Origin: Thermomonas sp. S9
GTDB lineage: Bacteria > Pseudomonadota > Gammaproteobacteria > Xanthomonadales > Xanthomonadaceae
Direction: 5' to 3'
Assembly (NCBI RefSeq): GCF_024704365.1
Contig: NZ_JAJDFY010000001.1
Coordinates: 1,965,001 to 2,029,000 of the forward strand
DNA: 64,000 nt
In this document: positions 13,416-24,771 of the stretch, piece by piece
Numbering within the stretch: position 1 is the first letter of the stretch
Layout of the letters: the number at the start of each line of letters is the position of its first letter
Program-made: the position numbers and the translations under genes
The notes under the pieces: model-generated
Database searches by the model: none
Told to the model about the DNA's origin: nothing
The model's input: the letters and a program-made list of their open reading frames with translations, nothing else

Positions 13416-14585
13416 TCAGCCCCAAGCCGCCAGCGCCTGCGCGAGGTCGTCCCACAAGTCCTCGACGTCCTCGATGCCCACCGACAACCGCAGCAGGCCG
13501 GGGGTGATCCCGGTGGCCACCCTCACCGCGTCGTCCACCATGCGGTGGGTCAGGCCGGCCGGATGCTGGATCAGGGTGTCCACCGAACCGAGGCTGACCG
13601 CCGGCGTCATCACCTTCACCGCGGCCATCGCGGCCGCCGCCGCGGCGTGGCCGCCATGCAGTTCGAATGCCAGCAGACAGCCGGGGCCACGCATCTGCGG
13701 GCCGAGCAAATGCGCGCCGTGCGCGCCGGCCAGGCCGGGATAGAACACCCGCGCCACCGCCGGATGCTGCTGCAGCCGTTGCGCCAGCACCTGCGCGTTC
13801 GCCTGCGCCGCCTCCACCCGCAGTTTCAGGGTCGGCAGCCCGCGATGCAGCAGGTAGGCGGCCAGCGGATGCAGCAGCGCGCCGGTGGCCGCACGCACGG
13901 TGCGCAACGGCGCCGCATGGGCCTCGCCGCAGCAGATGACCCCGGCGATCACGTCGCCATGACCGCCGAGGAACTTGGTCGCGCTGTGCAGCACGTAGGT
14001 AGCGCCAAGCTCGGCCGGGCGCTGCAGCACCGGGGTGGCGAAGGTGGAATCCACCAGCACCGGCACGTCGCCGGCGGCCGCCACCACCGCGCGGATGTCC
14101 ACCAGCTGCAGGGTCGGGTTGGCCGGGGTTTCGATCACCACCAGCGTGGTGTCGGCGCGGCGCCTGATGGCGATCTCGCTGGCCTGCACGAACTCGGCCT
14201 CGAGCCCGCACAGGCCGCTGGCCAGCAGGTGGTCGGAGGTGCCATACAGCGGTCGCACCACCAGCACGTGCCGGCCGTGCTGCGCGCGCGCCAGCAGCAC
14301 CGCGGTCATCGCCGCCATCCCGGAGGCGTAGGCGACGCAGGCCTCGGTGCCCTCGAGCGCGGCGATCGCGGCCTCGGCGCGGGCCACGGTGGGGTTGCGC
14401 AGGCGCGCATAGATCGGGTTGGCGGCCGTCGCGCCGCCGCCGACCAGCGCATCGAAACTGGCGCTGCCCACCGCGAGGTCGGCGATCGGATAGGTGGTGG
14501 ACAGGTCCAGCGGCGGGGCGTGCACGCACAGGGTGTCGAAGTCGTCGCGGCCGGCGTGGACGGCGGTGGTCTGGAAACGGTGCAT
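13416..14585 (-). CDS. Methionine gamma-lyase / cystathionine gamma-lyase-like PLP enzyme
   Basis: 389-residue Cys/Met-metabolism PLP-dependent enzyme. The Schiff-base lysine is K204 in HSATKFLGGHGDVIAG, which resembles the SATKY-GHGD-TAG of methionine gamma-lyases more than the NGHSD of cystathionine lyases. However, the Cys of the LYGC motif that marks methionine gamma-lyase is replaced by Thr (PLYGTSDHL). The start at 14585 has GAGAGG upstream. It diverges from an Lrp/AsnC regulator, the layout of mdeA-mdeR in Pseudomonas, which favours sulfur amino acid catabolism. Exact substrate is open. Confidence 0.8.
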   Translation of the reverse strand: MHRFQTTAVHAGRDDFDTLCVHAPPLDLSTTYPIADLAVGSASFDALVGGGATAANPIYARLRNPTVARAEAAIAALEGTEACVAYASGMAAMTAVLLARAQHGRHVLVVRPLYGTSDHLLASGLCGLEAEFVQASEIAIRRRADTTLVVIETPANPTLQLVDIRAVVAAAGDVPVLVDSTFATPVLQRPAELGATYVLHSATKFLGGHGDVIAGVICCGEAHAAPLRTVRAATGALLHPLAAYLLHRGLPTLKLRVEAAQANAQVLAQRLQQHPAVARVFYPGLAGAHGAHLLGPQMRGPGCLLAFELHGGHAAAAAAMAAVKVMTPAVSLGSVDTLIQHPAGLTHRMVDDAVRVATGITPGLLRLSVGIEDVEDLWDDLAQALAAWG

Positions 14586-14681
14586 GGCGGCCTCTCGTGC
14601 GATGGGTTGCCGCTATCCTAGAATCGACTTCGGTCATGATTACCGCAGCCGAACGATATTTCGATTTTCCGGAGAATCCGC

Positions 14682-15153
14682 ATGCTCGACCGAATCGACT
14701 ACGCGCTGCTGCGGCTGCTGCGGAAGAATGCGCGCCTGCCCAACAAGGATCTGGCTGAAAAAGACCGGGATCGCGCCGTCCACCGCACTGGAACGGGTGC
14801 GGCGGATGCGCGAGGCGAGGATCCTGCTGGGCTACCATGCCGAGATCGCACCCGAGGCCATCGGCATCGGTCTGCAGGCGATGGTGTCAGTGCGCCTGGC
14901 GCGCCATTCGCGGGCGCTGGTGGACGGCTTCCATCGCCATCTGCTGGGCCTGCCGGAAGTGCTGGCCTGCTACCACGTGGCCGGTGCCGACGACTTCCTC
15001 GCCCACGTCGGGGTGCGCGACAGCGAGCACCTGCGCCAGTTCACCCTGACTGCCTTCACCGAACGCGAGGAAGTGGCGCACATCGAGACGCGGCTGATCT
15101 TCGAGTTCCAGCGCAACGTGGACCTGCCGGCGTTGCCGCCGGCCACCGGCTGA
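14682..15153 (+). CDS. Lrp/AsnC-family regulator (apparent frameshift)
   Basis: About 156 residues after correction. An N-terminal winged helix-turn-helix (MLDRIDYALLRLLRKNARLPNKDLAEK, then TGIAPSTALERVRRMREA) and an RAM ligand-binding domain (LQAMVSVRLARH, YHVAGADDFLAHV) are seen. One extra A in the run 14758-14762 breaks the frame; removing it joins LAEK to TGIAPST. It diverges from the PLP lyase with 96 bp between starts, so it probably controls that gene in response to an amino acid such as methionine. Regulatory partner is inferred. Confidence 0.85.
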
Positions 15154-15168
15154 TCGCCACTGGAATCA

Positions 15169-15903
15169 CTACTGGAACAGGCGGTAGGTGCGGGTGGAGA
15201 CCTCGCTGATCCAGCGGTAGTAGCTGACGCGCCAGCGCCGGCCCACGTTCGGCTCCCACGGGTCGTACACCATCAACGTGGTGCCGCGCCCGCTGGGATC
15301 GTTGTCGCCGCGCACACCCACCACCAGGGTCATGTGCCCGGGACTGCCCTCGAAGCCGCCGGGAACGCGCTTGAGGTAGCCGCCCGCGTTCCACAGGGTA
15401 TCCACCATCACCGGCCCCTGCCGCACCATCGCGGCGAACGCCTGCGGGGTCCACGACGCCGGGGGATAGAAGCGCAGCCCGTGCGCGCGCGCGTAGCGTT
15501 CGGTCAGCGGCAGCCAGTTGGCGAGATCGGAGGCGTTGTGCAGCCCGCCCGCGTCGTCCCACATGTCGGATGGCGTGGCGGCCTTGACTGCAGCCACACT
15601 GCTGCGCTTGAGCATCGCGGTGGACGCCGCCCAGCAGGTGGTATTGGTCGGCTGCGGGATGAATGGCCGCAGGTGCTGTACCGGCGGATAGGCCTCGGCA
15701 TCGAACAGCGCGTTCTGGGTGCAGGGGCCGGCCTCGCCGTCCACCACCAGCCAGGCCTGGTCCTGGTAGCGGCGCACCGCCTCCTGCGTGCGCGGCCCGT
15801 AGCGGCCATCCGGCTGCAGGCTGCAGCCGGGCAGTTTGCGATTCAGCGCCTCCTGCAGGCGCCGCACCTCGGGCCCGCTGGCCCCGTTCCTGAGCACCGT
15901 CAT
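15169..15903 (-). CDS. Peptidoglycan-binding domain plus papain-like cysteine peptidase
   Basis: 244 residues. Residues ~5-60 form a PG_binding_1 fold (GPEVRRLQEALNRKLPGC, PDGRYGPRTQEAVRRYQ). Residues ~85-240 look like a papain-like/C39-type cysteine peptidase: the candidate catalytic Cys is in PTNTTCWAASTAML and the His in SPGHMTLVVGV, followed by YDPWEP. The start at 15903 has GGAG 8 bases upstream and leaves no signal peptide, which is odd for a wall-binding protein. It converges on the Lrp-type gene. It could be an intracellular peptidase or an effector exported without a leader; function unknown. Confidence 0.7.
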   Translation of the reverse strand: MTVLRNGASGPEVRRLQEALNRKLPGCSLQPDGRYGPRTQEAVRRYQDQAWLVVDGEAGPCTQNALFDAEAYPPVQHLRPFIPQPTNTTCWAASTAMLKRSSVAAVKAATPSDMWDDAGGLHNASDLANWLPLTERYARAHGLRFYPPASWTPQAFAAMVRQGPVMVDTLWNAGGYLKRVPGGFEGSPGHMTLVVGVRGDNDPSGRGTTLMVYDPWEPNVGRRWRVSYYRWISEVSTRTYRLFQ

Positions 15904-16054
15904 CGGCTTCTCCACCGGCAATCTCGCGATGCCGCGCAGGATGCGGGGGCGTGGGCGCCGCCGCCATTCCCGAAACGGCCTATGCGCCCCTTGCGTTCGG
16001 CATATCGGCATGGGGAAGGCCGCTTGGCCGCGCGCGGTGACGGCGGCAGGCGGG

Positions 16055-16459
16055 CTACAGCGCGTCGATATCGCCCAGCGCGCGGATCAGGCGGCGGGCG
16101 CGCTTGTCCGGCTTGGTCCCGGGCGGCTGGAAGCCGGCGCGCTCGGCCGCATGCTGCGCGCGCGCGAGCTGGCGTGCCTGGCGCGAGGCCTCGGATTCGC
16201 GGTACAGGGCCTGGGCGACGCTGGCCGGGCCGCGCGTATCGCTGAGCGCCAGCACTTCGATCTCGAACCGCTCCTCCGCGCGCTGCACGATGAGCGCATC
16301 GCCCACCCGCACGCCGCGCGCGGGCTTGGCGCGCTGCCCGCCGACCTCCACCTTGCCGGTTTCGATGGCGTGCTTGGCCAGCGCGCGGGTCTTGAAGAAG
16401 CGCGCAGCCCACAGCCACAGGTCGAGGCGGACGCTGGCGGTATCGTCTGGGATCGGCAT
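16055..16459 (-). CDS. hslR: Heat-shock protein 15 homologue, S4 RNA-binding domain
   Basis: 134 residues with an N-terminal S4 domain (VRLDLWLWAARFFKTRALAKHAIETGKVEVGGQRAKPARGV) and a basic C-terminal tail. HslR/Hsp15 binds stalled 50S subunits carrying nascent chains and helps recycle them. The start is ATG at 16459. The region between it and rplS holds the rplS terminator, so it is a separate unit. Confidence 0.85.
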   Translation of the reverse strand: MPIPDDTASVRLDLWLWAARFFKTRALAKHAIETGKVEVGGQRAKPARGVRVGDALIVQRAEERFEIEVLALSDTRGPASVAQALYRESEASRQARQLARAQHAAERAGFQPPGTKPDKRARRLIRALGDIDAL

Positions 16460-16488
16460 GCGGGGCGTTCCTGCGCGCCGGAAACGCA

Positions 16489-16512
16489 GACGGCCACCCG
16501 AAGGTGGCCGTC
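16489..16512 (-). terminator. Terminator of the rpsP-rimM-trmD-rplS operon
   Basis: A perfect 10-bp stem (GACGGCCACC and complement) closes a loop that reads TTCG on the minus strand, the very stable UUCG tetraloop. It lies about 30 bases beyond the rplS stop. The following minus-strand bases TGCGTTTCC give only a short T-run. Confidence 0.75.
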
Positions 16513-16543
16513 GCGGGGCGCCGTGAGGGTCGCGGAAACCGCC

Positions 16544-16951
16544 TTACTCGGCGGCGGAAGCGGCAGCGGCGGCCTTGGCCTTGGCGTTGCCGGCCAGGTC
16601 TTCCTTGATGCGCGCCTTCTTGCCTTCCAGGCCACGCAGGTAGTACAGCTTGCTGGCACGCACGTCGCCGCGGCGCTTCACCTCCACCGAGTCGATCGCG
16701 GCGCTGTGGGTCTGGAACACGCGCTCGACGCCGTAGCCGTGGGAAATCTTGCGCACGGTGAACGCGGAGTTCAGGCCGGCGTTCTTCTTGCCGATCACCA
16801 CGCCCTCGTAGGCCTGCACGCGCTCGCGGTTGCCTTCCTTCACCTTGACGTTGACGATGACGGTGTCGCCGGGGCCGAAGTCGGGCAGCTTGCGCGCCCC
16901 CTGGGCGGCTTCGAAGTCCTGGACGAGAGTGTGGATCGAGGGCTTGTTCAT
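16544..16951 (-). CDS. rplS: 50S ribosomal protein L19
   Basis: 135 residues. L19 sits at the 30S-50S interface. The conserved core runs from [29 protein letters not shown] through [24 protein letters not shown], followed by an Ala/Lys-rich tail. The start at 16951 (MNKPSIHTL) is preferred over upstream frames because it matches the family. It is the last gene of the rpsP operon but is separated from trmD by 196 bp that holds a TATAAT box, suggesting extra transcription. Confidence 0.95.
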   Translation of the reverse strand: MNKPSIHTLVQDFEAAQGARKLPDFGPGDTVIVNVKVKEGNRERVQAYEGVVIGKKNAGLNSAFTVRKISHGYGVERVFQTHSAAIDSVEVKRRGDVRASKLYYLRGLEGKKARIKEDLAGNAKAKAAAAASAAE

Positions 16952-17088
16952 GGGATCAACCTGTTGAATGTGTTGCGTGCACGGCACGCGCCTGTTGGAG
17001 TCGTTGTTGCGCGAGTGCACGTGGACCCGCGTCATGGCACTGGTGTGGCGGATGAATCTGTAGCAGCTGGAGCTAGGTCCAGCCGCGC

Positions 17089-17117
17089 ATTATAGCGGGA
17101 AATTCCGTTGCGTGTCG
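17089..17117 (-). promoter_or_regulatory. Possible internal promoter for rplS
   Basis: A perfect TATAAT lies at 17089-17094 on the minus strand. A weak -35 (CGACAC, 17112-17117) stands 17 bases upstream. It would give rplS a leader of about 130 bases containing a short hairpin (CTGGA/TCCAG). Confidence 0.4.
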
Positions 17118-17147
17118 CGCGCTTGCAGGCCCCGGCACGCGCCCGGC

Positions 17148-17921
17148 TCAGGCATCTCCGTCCGGCGGCTCACCGGCCGCCGCCAGCCACTGCGCCCGGA
17201 AGGCCTCCAGCAGGGCGCGGTCGGCCTTCGACAGCGCGGCCTCGTCCAGCAGGTCGGGGCGGCGCAGCCAGGTGCGGCCCAGCGCCTGCTGCCGGCGCCA
17301 GCGCGCGATTTCGGCGTGATTGCCGGACAGCAGCACCTCCGGCACCCGCCCCAGCGGGTGTTCCACCGGACGGGTGTAATGCGGGCAGTCCAGCAACCCG
17401 TCGCCCTCGAAGCTGTCCTGGGCCGCGGAGTCGGCATCGCCCAGCGCGCCCTCCAGCAGCCGCGCCACCGCATCGACCACCACCGCCGCACCCAGCTCAC
17501 CGCCGGACAGCACGTAGTCGCCGATCGACACCTCCTCGTCCACCTCGGCCTGCAGCAGGCGCTCGTCCACGCCCTCGTAGCGGCCACACAGCAGGATCAG
17601 GCGCGGCAGCGCCGCCAGCGCGCGCACCTTGCGCTGGTCGAGCCGGCGGCCCTGCGGACTGAGGTACACCACCCGCGCCGGCGCCGGATCGGCCGCGCGC
17701 GCGGCAGCGATCGCGGCGCGCAGCGGATCGATCAGCATCACCATGCCCGGTCCGCCGCCGAACGGGCGGTCGTCCACCCGGCGGTAGCCGCCCTCGGCGA
17801 AGTCCCGCGGGTTCCAGCCGTGGATCGCCAGCAGCCCGCGCTCGCCGGCACGCCCGACCACGCCGTGCGCGGCGAGCTGGGCGACGAACTCGGGGAACAG
17901 GCTGATGATGTCGAAGCGCAT
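17148..17921 (-). CDS. trmD: tRNA (guanine-N1)-methyltransferase
   Basis: 257 residues, SPOUT-class enzyme that methylates G37 of tRNAs (Leu, Pro, Arg) with SAM to prevent frameshifting. Typical motifs are [37 protein letters not shown] and the trefoil-knot [13 protein letters not shown], then [14 protein letters not shown]. It follows rimM with a 13-base gap. Confidence 0.96.
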   Translation of the reverse strand: MRFDIISLFPEFVAQLAAHGVVGRAGERGLLAIHGWNPRDFAEGGYRRVDDRPFGGGPGMVMLIDPLRAAIAAARAADPAPARVVYLSPQGRRLDQRKVRALAALPRLILLCGRYEGVDERLLQAEVDEEVSIGDYVLSGGELGAAVVVDAVARLLEGALGDADSAAQDSFEGDGLLDCPHYTRPVEHPLGRVPEVLLSGNHAEIARWRRQQALGRTWLRRPDLLDEAALSKADRALLEAFRAQWLAAAGEPPDGDA

Positions 17922-17934
17922 GCCGGCAGGCCGC

Positions 17935-18456
17935 CTAGAAATCCGCGTCCCAGTCCACCGTCACCAGGCCGGAGGCGAAATCGATGCTGCGGATGAAATC
18001 CGGTTGCACGAACGGGATCATGCGCTCGCGCTCGCCCTGCGCCACCAGCACGTGGTTGGCGCCGTTGTCGAACAGGTAGGCCACGTGCCCGAAGTCCGCG
18101 CCTTCGACATTGACCACGCGCAGGCCCTCCAGATCCACCCAGTAGTACTCGCCGGGGGCCGGCGGCGGCAGCGCGCTGCGCGGCACCAGCACCTCGGTCC
18201 CGCGCAGGGCGTCGGCGGCATCGCGGTCGGCGATCCCCGGCAGGGAAGCGATCAGGCCCTTGGCGCCGGCACGCACTTTTGCACCCTCGCACACACGCTC
18301 GCCGCCGCGCGCATCGCGCAGGGTCCACGGCTGATAGCGGGCAATGGCGCGGGCCGGTTCGGTGTAGCTTTCCAGCTTGACCTCGCCACGCACGCCGAAC
18401 GCACCGTGCAGTCGGCCCACGGCGATCATCCGCTGACCGGCTGACGGTGCGCTCAT
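17935..18456 (-). CDS. rimM: 16S rRNA processing protein RimM
   Basis: 173 residues; binds S19 and helps mature the 30S head. The N-terminal barrel begins [25 protein letters not shown], and the PRC-barrel domain contains [21 protein letters not shown]. The start at 18456 leaves 50 bases after rpsP. Order rpsP-rimM-trmD-rplS is the universal one in gammaproteobacteria. Confidence 0.95.
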   Translation of the reverse strand: MSAPSAGQRMIAVGRLHGAFGVRGEVKLESYTEPARAIARYQPWTLRDARGGERVCEGAKVRAGAKGLIASLPGIADRDAADALRGTEVLVPRSALPPPAPGEYYWVDLEGLRVVNVEGADFGHVAYLFDNGANHVLVAQGERERMIPFVQPDFIRSIDFASGLVTVDWDADF

Positions 18457-18506
18457 CGGGATCGTCGCATCCGGCGACGCCGCCGCACGGGCGTCGCTGC
18501 GGTGGA

Positions 18507-18755
18507 TCAAGCCGCTTTGGCGGCCGCCTTGTACAGGTCGGCGACCTTGTCGGTCAGCTGGGCGCCGTTGTCCACCCAGTACTTCAGGCGCTCCAGGTTC
18601 AGCTCGACGCGCTTCTCCTGGCCCTGCGCCACCGGGTTGTAAAAGCCCAGGCGCTCGATGTTGCGGCCGTCGCGGGCGCTGCGGCTGTCGGTGACGATGA
18701 TGTGGTAGAAGGGACGCTTCTTCGCGCCACCACGGGTGAGACGGATCTTGACCAT
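18507..18755 (-). CDS. rpsP: 30S ribosomal protein S16
   Basis: 82 residues beginning [20 protein letters not shown], the S16 signature, then [20 protein letters not shown]. First gene of its operon, with a good promoter directly upstream. Confidence 0.97.
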   Translation of the reverse strand: MVKIRLTRGGAKKRPFYHIIVTDSRSARDGRNIERLGFYNPVAQGQEKRVELNLERLKYWVDNGAQLTDKVADLYKAAAKAA

Positions 18756-18802
18756 AGCGTTTCGGTGTTGCCCAGCGGCCGGGATGGCCGGGTAAGCGGA
18801 GC

Positions 18803-18831
18803 ATGATAACCGGTTTTCCATCCCAAACCAA
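18803..18831 (-). promoter_or_regulatory. Promoter of the rpsP operon
   Basis: On the minus strand TTGGTT (18826-18831), a 17-base spacer and TATCAT (18803-18808) form a sigma-70 promoter. The predicted start lies about 40 bases before the rpsP ATG. Confidence 0.65.
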
Positions 18832-18868
18832 GGCTCACAAGGCCGGCTGACGCCGCGGGATGGCGCGA

Positions 18869-20077
18869 TCAGGCGCGCGCGAACACCAGCGCGGCGTTGG
18901 TGCCGCCGAACCCGAAGCTGTTCGACATCACCACGTCCAGGTGCGCATCGCGGCTCTCGCGCACGATCGGGAAGCCCTCCGCCTGCGGATCGAGGATCTC
19001 GATGTTGGCCGAGCCGGCGATGAAGCCGTCGCGCAGCATCAGCAGGCTGTAGATCGCCTCGTGCACGCTGGCCGCGCCCAGCGAATGGCCGCTCAGCGCC
19101 TTGGTGGACGACAGCAGCGGCACGGCATCGCCGAACACCTCGCGCACCGCTTTGAGCTCGACGATGTCGCCCAACGGGGTCGAGGTGCCGTGGGTATTGA
19201 GGTAATCCACCGGGCGATCGACGTGGGCCAGCGCCATCTGCATGCAGCGCACCGCGCCTTCCCCGCTGGGCGCGACCATGTCGGCGCCATCGCTGGTGAC
19301 GCCGTAGCCGACCAGCTCGGCGTGGATGCGCGCGCCGCGCGCCACCGCGTGGTCCCAGTCCTCCAGCACCAGCATGCCGCCGCCGCTGCCGATCACGAAG
19401 CCGTCGCGGCCGGCGTCGTACGGGCGCGAGGCGCGCTCGGGCGTCGCGTTGTAGCCGGTGGACAGCGCGCCCATGGCGTCGAACATCACCGTCATCGTCC
19501 AGTCCAGGTCCTCGCCGCCGCCGGCGAACACGATGTCCTGCACGCCATGACGGATCAGGTCCGCGGCCGCACCGATGCAGTGCGCGGAGGTCGCGCAGGC
19601 GGCGCTGATCGAATAGCTGACGCCCTTGATGTGGAAGGCGGTGGCCAGGTTGGCCGAGACCGTGGAGCACATCGTGCGCGGCACCATGTACGGGCCGACC
19701 TTGCGCGCACCGCGGGTGCGGGCGATGTCGGCGGTCTCCACCTGCCAGCGGCTGGAGCCGCCGCCGGAGCCGGCGATCAGGCCGGTGCGCGGATGGCTCA
19801 CCTGCCCCTCCTCCAGCCCCGCATCGGCGATCGCATCGCGCAGGGCCAGGTAGCTGTAGGCGGCGGCATCGCTCATGAAGCGCTTCAGTTTGCGGTCGAT
19901 CGCGGCCTCGAGGTCGAGCTGGACCGCGCCGCCCACCTGGCTGCGCAGGCCGCGCTCGACCGCATCGGGCAGCGTGCGGATGCCGGAGATTCCCTCGCGC
20001 AGCGCGCGCGCGACGGTATCCAGGTCGTTGCCGAGGCAGGACGTGATGCCCATGCCGGTGATCGCGACGCGACGCAT
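18869..20077 (-). CDS. fabB: Beta-ketoacyl-ACP synthase I
   Basis: 402 residues. Elongating condensing enzyme of fatty acid synthesis, needed after FabA for unsaturated chains. The catalytic Cys is C161 ([12 protein letters not shown]); the two histidines lie in [11 protein letters not shown] and [10 protein letters not shown]; the Gly-rich end is [14 protein letters not shown]. The start at 20077 lies 1 base past the fabA stop, so translation is coupled. Confidence 0.95.
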   Translation of the reverse strand: MRRVAITGMGITSCLGNDLDTVARALREGISGIRTLPDAVERGLRSQVGGAVQLDLEAAIDRKLKRFMSDAAAYSYLALRDAIADAGLEEGQVSHPRTGLIAGSGGGSSRWQVETADIARTRGARKVGPYMVPRTMCSTVSANLATAFHIKGVSYSISAACATSAHCIGAAADLIRHGVQDIVFAGGGEDLDWTMTVMFDAMGALSTGYNATPERASRPYDAGRDGFVIGSGGGMLVLEDWDHAVARGARIHAELVGYGVTSDGADMVAPSGEGAVRCMQMALAHVDRPVDYLNTHGTSTPLGDIVELKAVREVFGDAVPLLSSTKALSGHSLGAASVHEAIYSLLMLRDGFIAGSANIEILDPQAEGFPIVRESRDAHLDVVMSNSFGFGGTNAALVFARA

Positions 20078-20078
20078 G

Positions 20079-20594
20079 TCAGAGGCTTTCCGTGGAGGTG
20101 AACAGGCCGACCCGCAGGTCCTTGGCGGTGTAGATCTCGCGGCCATCCACCAGCGTGCGCGCATCCGCCTGCGCCACCACCAGCTTGCGGTTGATGACGC
20201 GGGTGATGTCGATCTCGTAGCTCACCACCTGCGCAGTGGGCAGCACCTGGCCGCTGAACTTGACCTCGCCGCAACCGAGCGCGCGCCCGCGCCCCGGCGC
20301 GCCCAGCCAGGTCAGGTAGAAGCCGACCAGCTGCCACATCGCATCCAGCCCGAGGCAGCCCGGCATCACCGGGTCGCCGAGGAAATGGCACCGGAAGAAC
20401 CAGAGGTCCGGGCGGATGTCCAGCTCGGCGCGGACGAAGCCCTTGCCATGCGCGCCGCCGTGGTCGTTGATCTCGACGATGCGGTCGAACATCAGCATCG
20501 GGTCGGCCGGCAGGCGGGCAACGCTGTTGGGGAACAACTCGCCGCGGGCGCTGGCCAGCAGCTGCTCGCGGGTGAAGGAAGACGCGCGGGTCAT
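20079..20594 (-). CDS. fabA: 3-hydroxydecanoyl-ACP dehydratase/isomerase
   Basis: 171 residues. Dehydrates 3-hydroxydecanoyl-ACP and isomerises trans-2 to cis-3, the branch point to unsaturated fatty acids. With the ATG at 20594 the active-site pair falls exactly at H70 ([11 protein letters not shown]) and D84 ([11 protein letters not shown]), as in E. coli. A TTG at 20606 is in frame but unneeded. First gene of fabA-fabB. Confidence 0.96.
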   Translation of the reverse strand: MTRASSFTREQLLASARGELFPNSVARLPADPMLMFDRIVEINDHGGAHGKGFVRAELDIRPDLWFFRCHFLGDPVMPGCLGLDAMWQLVGFYLTWLGAPGRGRALGCGEVKFSGQVLPTAQVVSYEIDITRVINRKLVVAQADARTLVDGREIYTAKDLRVGLFTSTESL

Positions 20595-20642
20595 GGACCG
20601 GCCCAAGGGGAAAGGGTGTCGATTCTAAACACCGCCCCGCCA

Positions 20643-20658
20643 CATACCTAGACGTATG
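20643..20658. promoter_or_regulatory. Dyad upstream of fabA
   Basis: CATAC and GTATG flank 6 bases (CTAGAC) about 49 bp ahead of the fabA start, just upstream of TAGAAT, a possible -10. It could be an operator for a fatty-acid regulator, but nothing identifies one. Confidence 0.25.
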
Positions 20659-20772
20659 CGCCCGCGCGCGGCGCTGGACGCCGGCACCGGCATCGAGACC
20701 GGCACTGAAATCGTGTGCACCGCAATCCCACCGCCGAAGCGTATTAAGCTCGGACCCCCAAGGCTGGAACCG

Positions 20773-22248
20773 ATGTCCGTGACGCTTGCCACGCCCGCTT
20801 CGCTGTTGACCGTGTTCGGCGCCACCGGCGACCTCGCGCGGCGCATGCTGCTGCCCTCGCTGTACAGCCTGCAGGCCGAACGCCTGCTGCCGGAGGGCAT
20901 GCGCATCCTCGGCACCGCGCGCAGCGAGCTGGACCGCGCGGGCTTCGCGCAGCTGGTGGCCGACAGCATCCAGCAGCGCATCCCGGGGCACGAACGCCGC
21001 GAGGACGCCCTGCGCGGCCTGCTGGAGCGGCTGGACTACCTGCCCGCCAGCGCCGACGACGATGCCTCGATGGCGGCGCTGGCCACGCGCGTGCAGGCCC
21101 TGCGCGCGGGCGACGTGCTCTACCACATGAGCACCGCGCCGAAGTTCTACGGCCCCGCCTGCCAGGCGCTGGCCGCACACGGCGTCGCCGGCCCCGGCAC
21201 CCGGGTGATGCTGGAAAAACCCATCGGCAGGGACCTGGCCAGCGCGATCGCGATCAACGACGCGGTCGCGCGCGCATTCGACGAGGCGCGCGTATACCGG
21301 GTCGACCACTACCTCGGCAAGGAGGGCGTGCAGAACCTGATCGCGCTGCGCTTCGGCAATGCGCTGTTCGAGCCGCTATGGAACGCCCGTCATATCGAAC
21401 AGGTGCAGATCACGGTGGCGGAGACCGTCGGCGTGGAAGGCCGCGGCGACTATTACGACGAGGCCGGCGCGCTGCGCGACATGCTGCAGAACCACCTGCT
21501 GCAGCTGCTGTGCCTGGTCGCGATGGAGCCGCCGGCGCGGTTCGATCCGAGCGCAGTGCGCAACGAGAAGATCAAGGTGCTGCGCTCGCTGCGGCCGATC
21601 GACGCCGGCAACGTCGCCACCGAATCGGTGGCCGGCCAGTACACCGCCGGCGCGATCGACGGCGTGGCGGTGCCCGGCTACGCGGACGAGCTGGGCCGCC
21701 CCAGCCGCACCGAGACCTTCGTGGCGCTCCGCGCGCAGGTGGACAACTGGCGCTGGTCGGGGGTGCCGTTCTACCTGCGCACCGGCAAGCGCCTGGCCGC
21801 GCGCAGCACCGAGATCTTCATCCAGTTCCGCAAGGTGCCCTACTCGATCTTCGGCGGGCGCGCCGCCGCCGACATGCGCCCGAACGGGCTGCTGATCCGG
21901 CTGCAGCCGGAGGAACGCATCGAGCTGCAGCTGATGAGCAAGACCCCGGGCCTGGACCGCAGTGGCCTGCGCCTGTCGCAGGTCGCGCTGGACCTGGATT
22001 TCCACCAGGAGTTTTCCAGCGCGCGCCGGCGCATCGCCTACGAGCGCCTCTACCTCGATGCGATCGAGGGCAACGGCACCCTGTTCGTGCGCCGCGACGA
22101 GACCGAGGCCGCCTGGCAGTGGGTGGACGCGATCGCCGCCGGCTGGCGCAATACCGGCATGCTGCCGCGCCCCTATCCCGCCGGCACCTGGGGGCCGGGC
22201 GCCGCGATCTCGCTGGTGGACCGCTCGGGCCACGGCTGGCGCGAATGA
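20773..22248 (+). CDS. zwf: Glucose-6-phosphate 1-dehydrogenase
   Basis: 491 residues. Oxidises glucose-6-phosphate to 6-phosphogluconolactone with NAD(P). Rossmann start VFGATGDLARRMLLPSLYSL; substrate signature RVDHYLGKEGVQNL; FYLRTGKRL near the C-terminal domain. The start at 20773 matches the family N-terminus. First gene of the Entner-Doudoroff operon; its last bases overlap the pgl start (ATGA). Confidence 0.96.
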   Translation: MSVTLATPASLLTVFGATGDLARRMLLPSLYSLQAERLLPEGMRILGTARSELDRAGFAQLVADSIQQRIPGHERREDALRGLLERLDYLPASADDDASMAALATRVQALRAGDVLYHMSTAPKFYGPACQALAAHGVAGPGTRVMLEKPIGRDLASAIAINDAVARAFDEARVYRVDHYLGKEGVQNLIALRFGNALFEPLWNARHIEQVQITVAETVGVEGRGDYYDEAGALRDMLQNHLLQLLCLVAMEPPARFDPSAVRNEKIKVLRSLRPIDAGNVATESVAGQYTAGAIDGVAVPGYADELGRPSRTETFVALRAQVDNWRWSGVPFYLRTGKRLAARSTEIFIQFRKVPYSIFGGRAAADMRPNGLLIRLQPEERIELQLMSKTPGLDRSGLRLSQVALDLDFHQEFSSARRRIAYERLYLDAIEGNGTLFVRRDETEAAWQWVDAIAAGWRNTGMLPRPYPAGTWGPGAAISLVDRSGHGWRE

Positions 22249-22942
22249 GCGGACGCGCGGCGATGGCAGGCATCGAGCACCTCTATCCCGACACCCCCGC
22301 GCTGGTCGCCGGGGTCGCCGCTGCATTCACGCAGGCCTGCCGCGACGCCATCGCCCGCCGCGGCCACGCCTGGCTGGCGCTGGCCGGCGGGCGCACGCCG
22401 CTGCCGGTGTATGCGCAGCTGGCGCAGGCGCTCCGCGGCGCGCGGATCGACGCCGTGCCCACCGACGAGCGCTGCGTCCCGCACGACCACCCGGCCTGCA
22501 ACCTGCGCCAACTGCGCGTGGCTTTCCCCGCCGCGCTCCCGCTCACCGCCGCGGATGGCGCCATCGACGCCTCGCTGGCACAGGCGCGCGCACTGCTCGC
22601 CGCGCATCCTGCGCCGTTCGATGCGGTGCTGCTCGGGATGGGCGCGGACGGCCACATCGCCTCGCTGTTCCCGGGCGCCGCCAACCTGGCCGACGGCCTG
22701 GCGCTGGACAGCGGCGTGGACGCCATCGCCACCCTGCCCGACCCGCTGCCGCCGGAGGCGCCGTTCGCGCGCATCAGCCTGACCCTGCCGCGCCTGCTGC
22801 GCGCAGACGGCGTGCACCTGGTCGTGACCGGCCACGACAAGCGGGCGGTGCTGGACCAGGCCCGCCGCGATCCGCATGCGCCTTTCCCGGTCGCCGCGCT
22901 GCTGCATGCCGGCGCGCCGATCCACCTCCACTGGAGCCCCTG

Positions 22943-22943
<1 letters not shown>
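22245..22943 (+). CDS. pgl: 6-phosphogluconolactonase
   Basis: 232 residues of the NagB/Pgl fold: [32 protein letters not shown] and [16 protein letters not shown] are the sugar-phosphate-binding motifs. Hydrolyses the lactone made by Zwf. ATG at 22245 overlaps the zwf stop; an in-frame ATG at 22263 is possible. The stop TGA overlaps the edd ATG. Confidence 0.94.
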
Positions 22944-24767
<1,824 letters not shown>

Positions 24768-24771
<4 letters not shown>

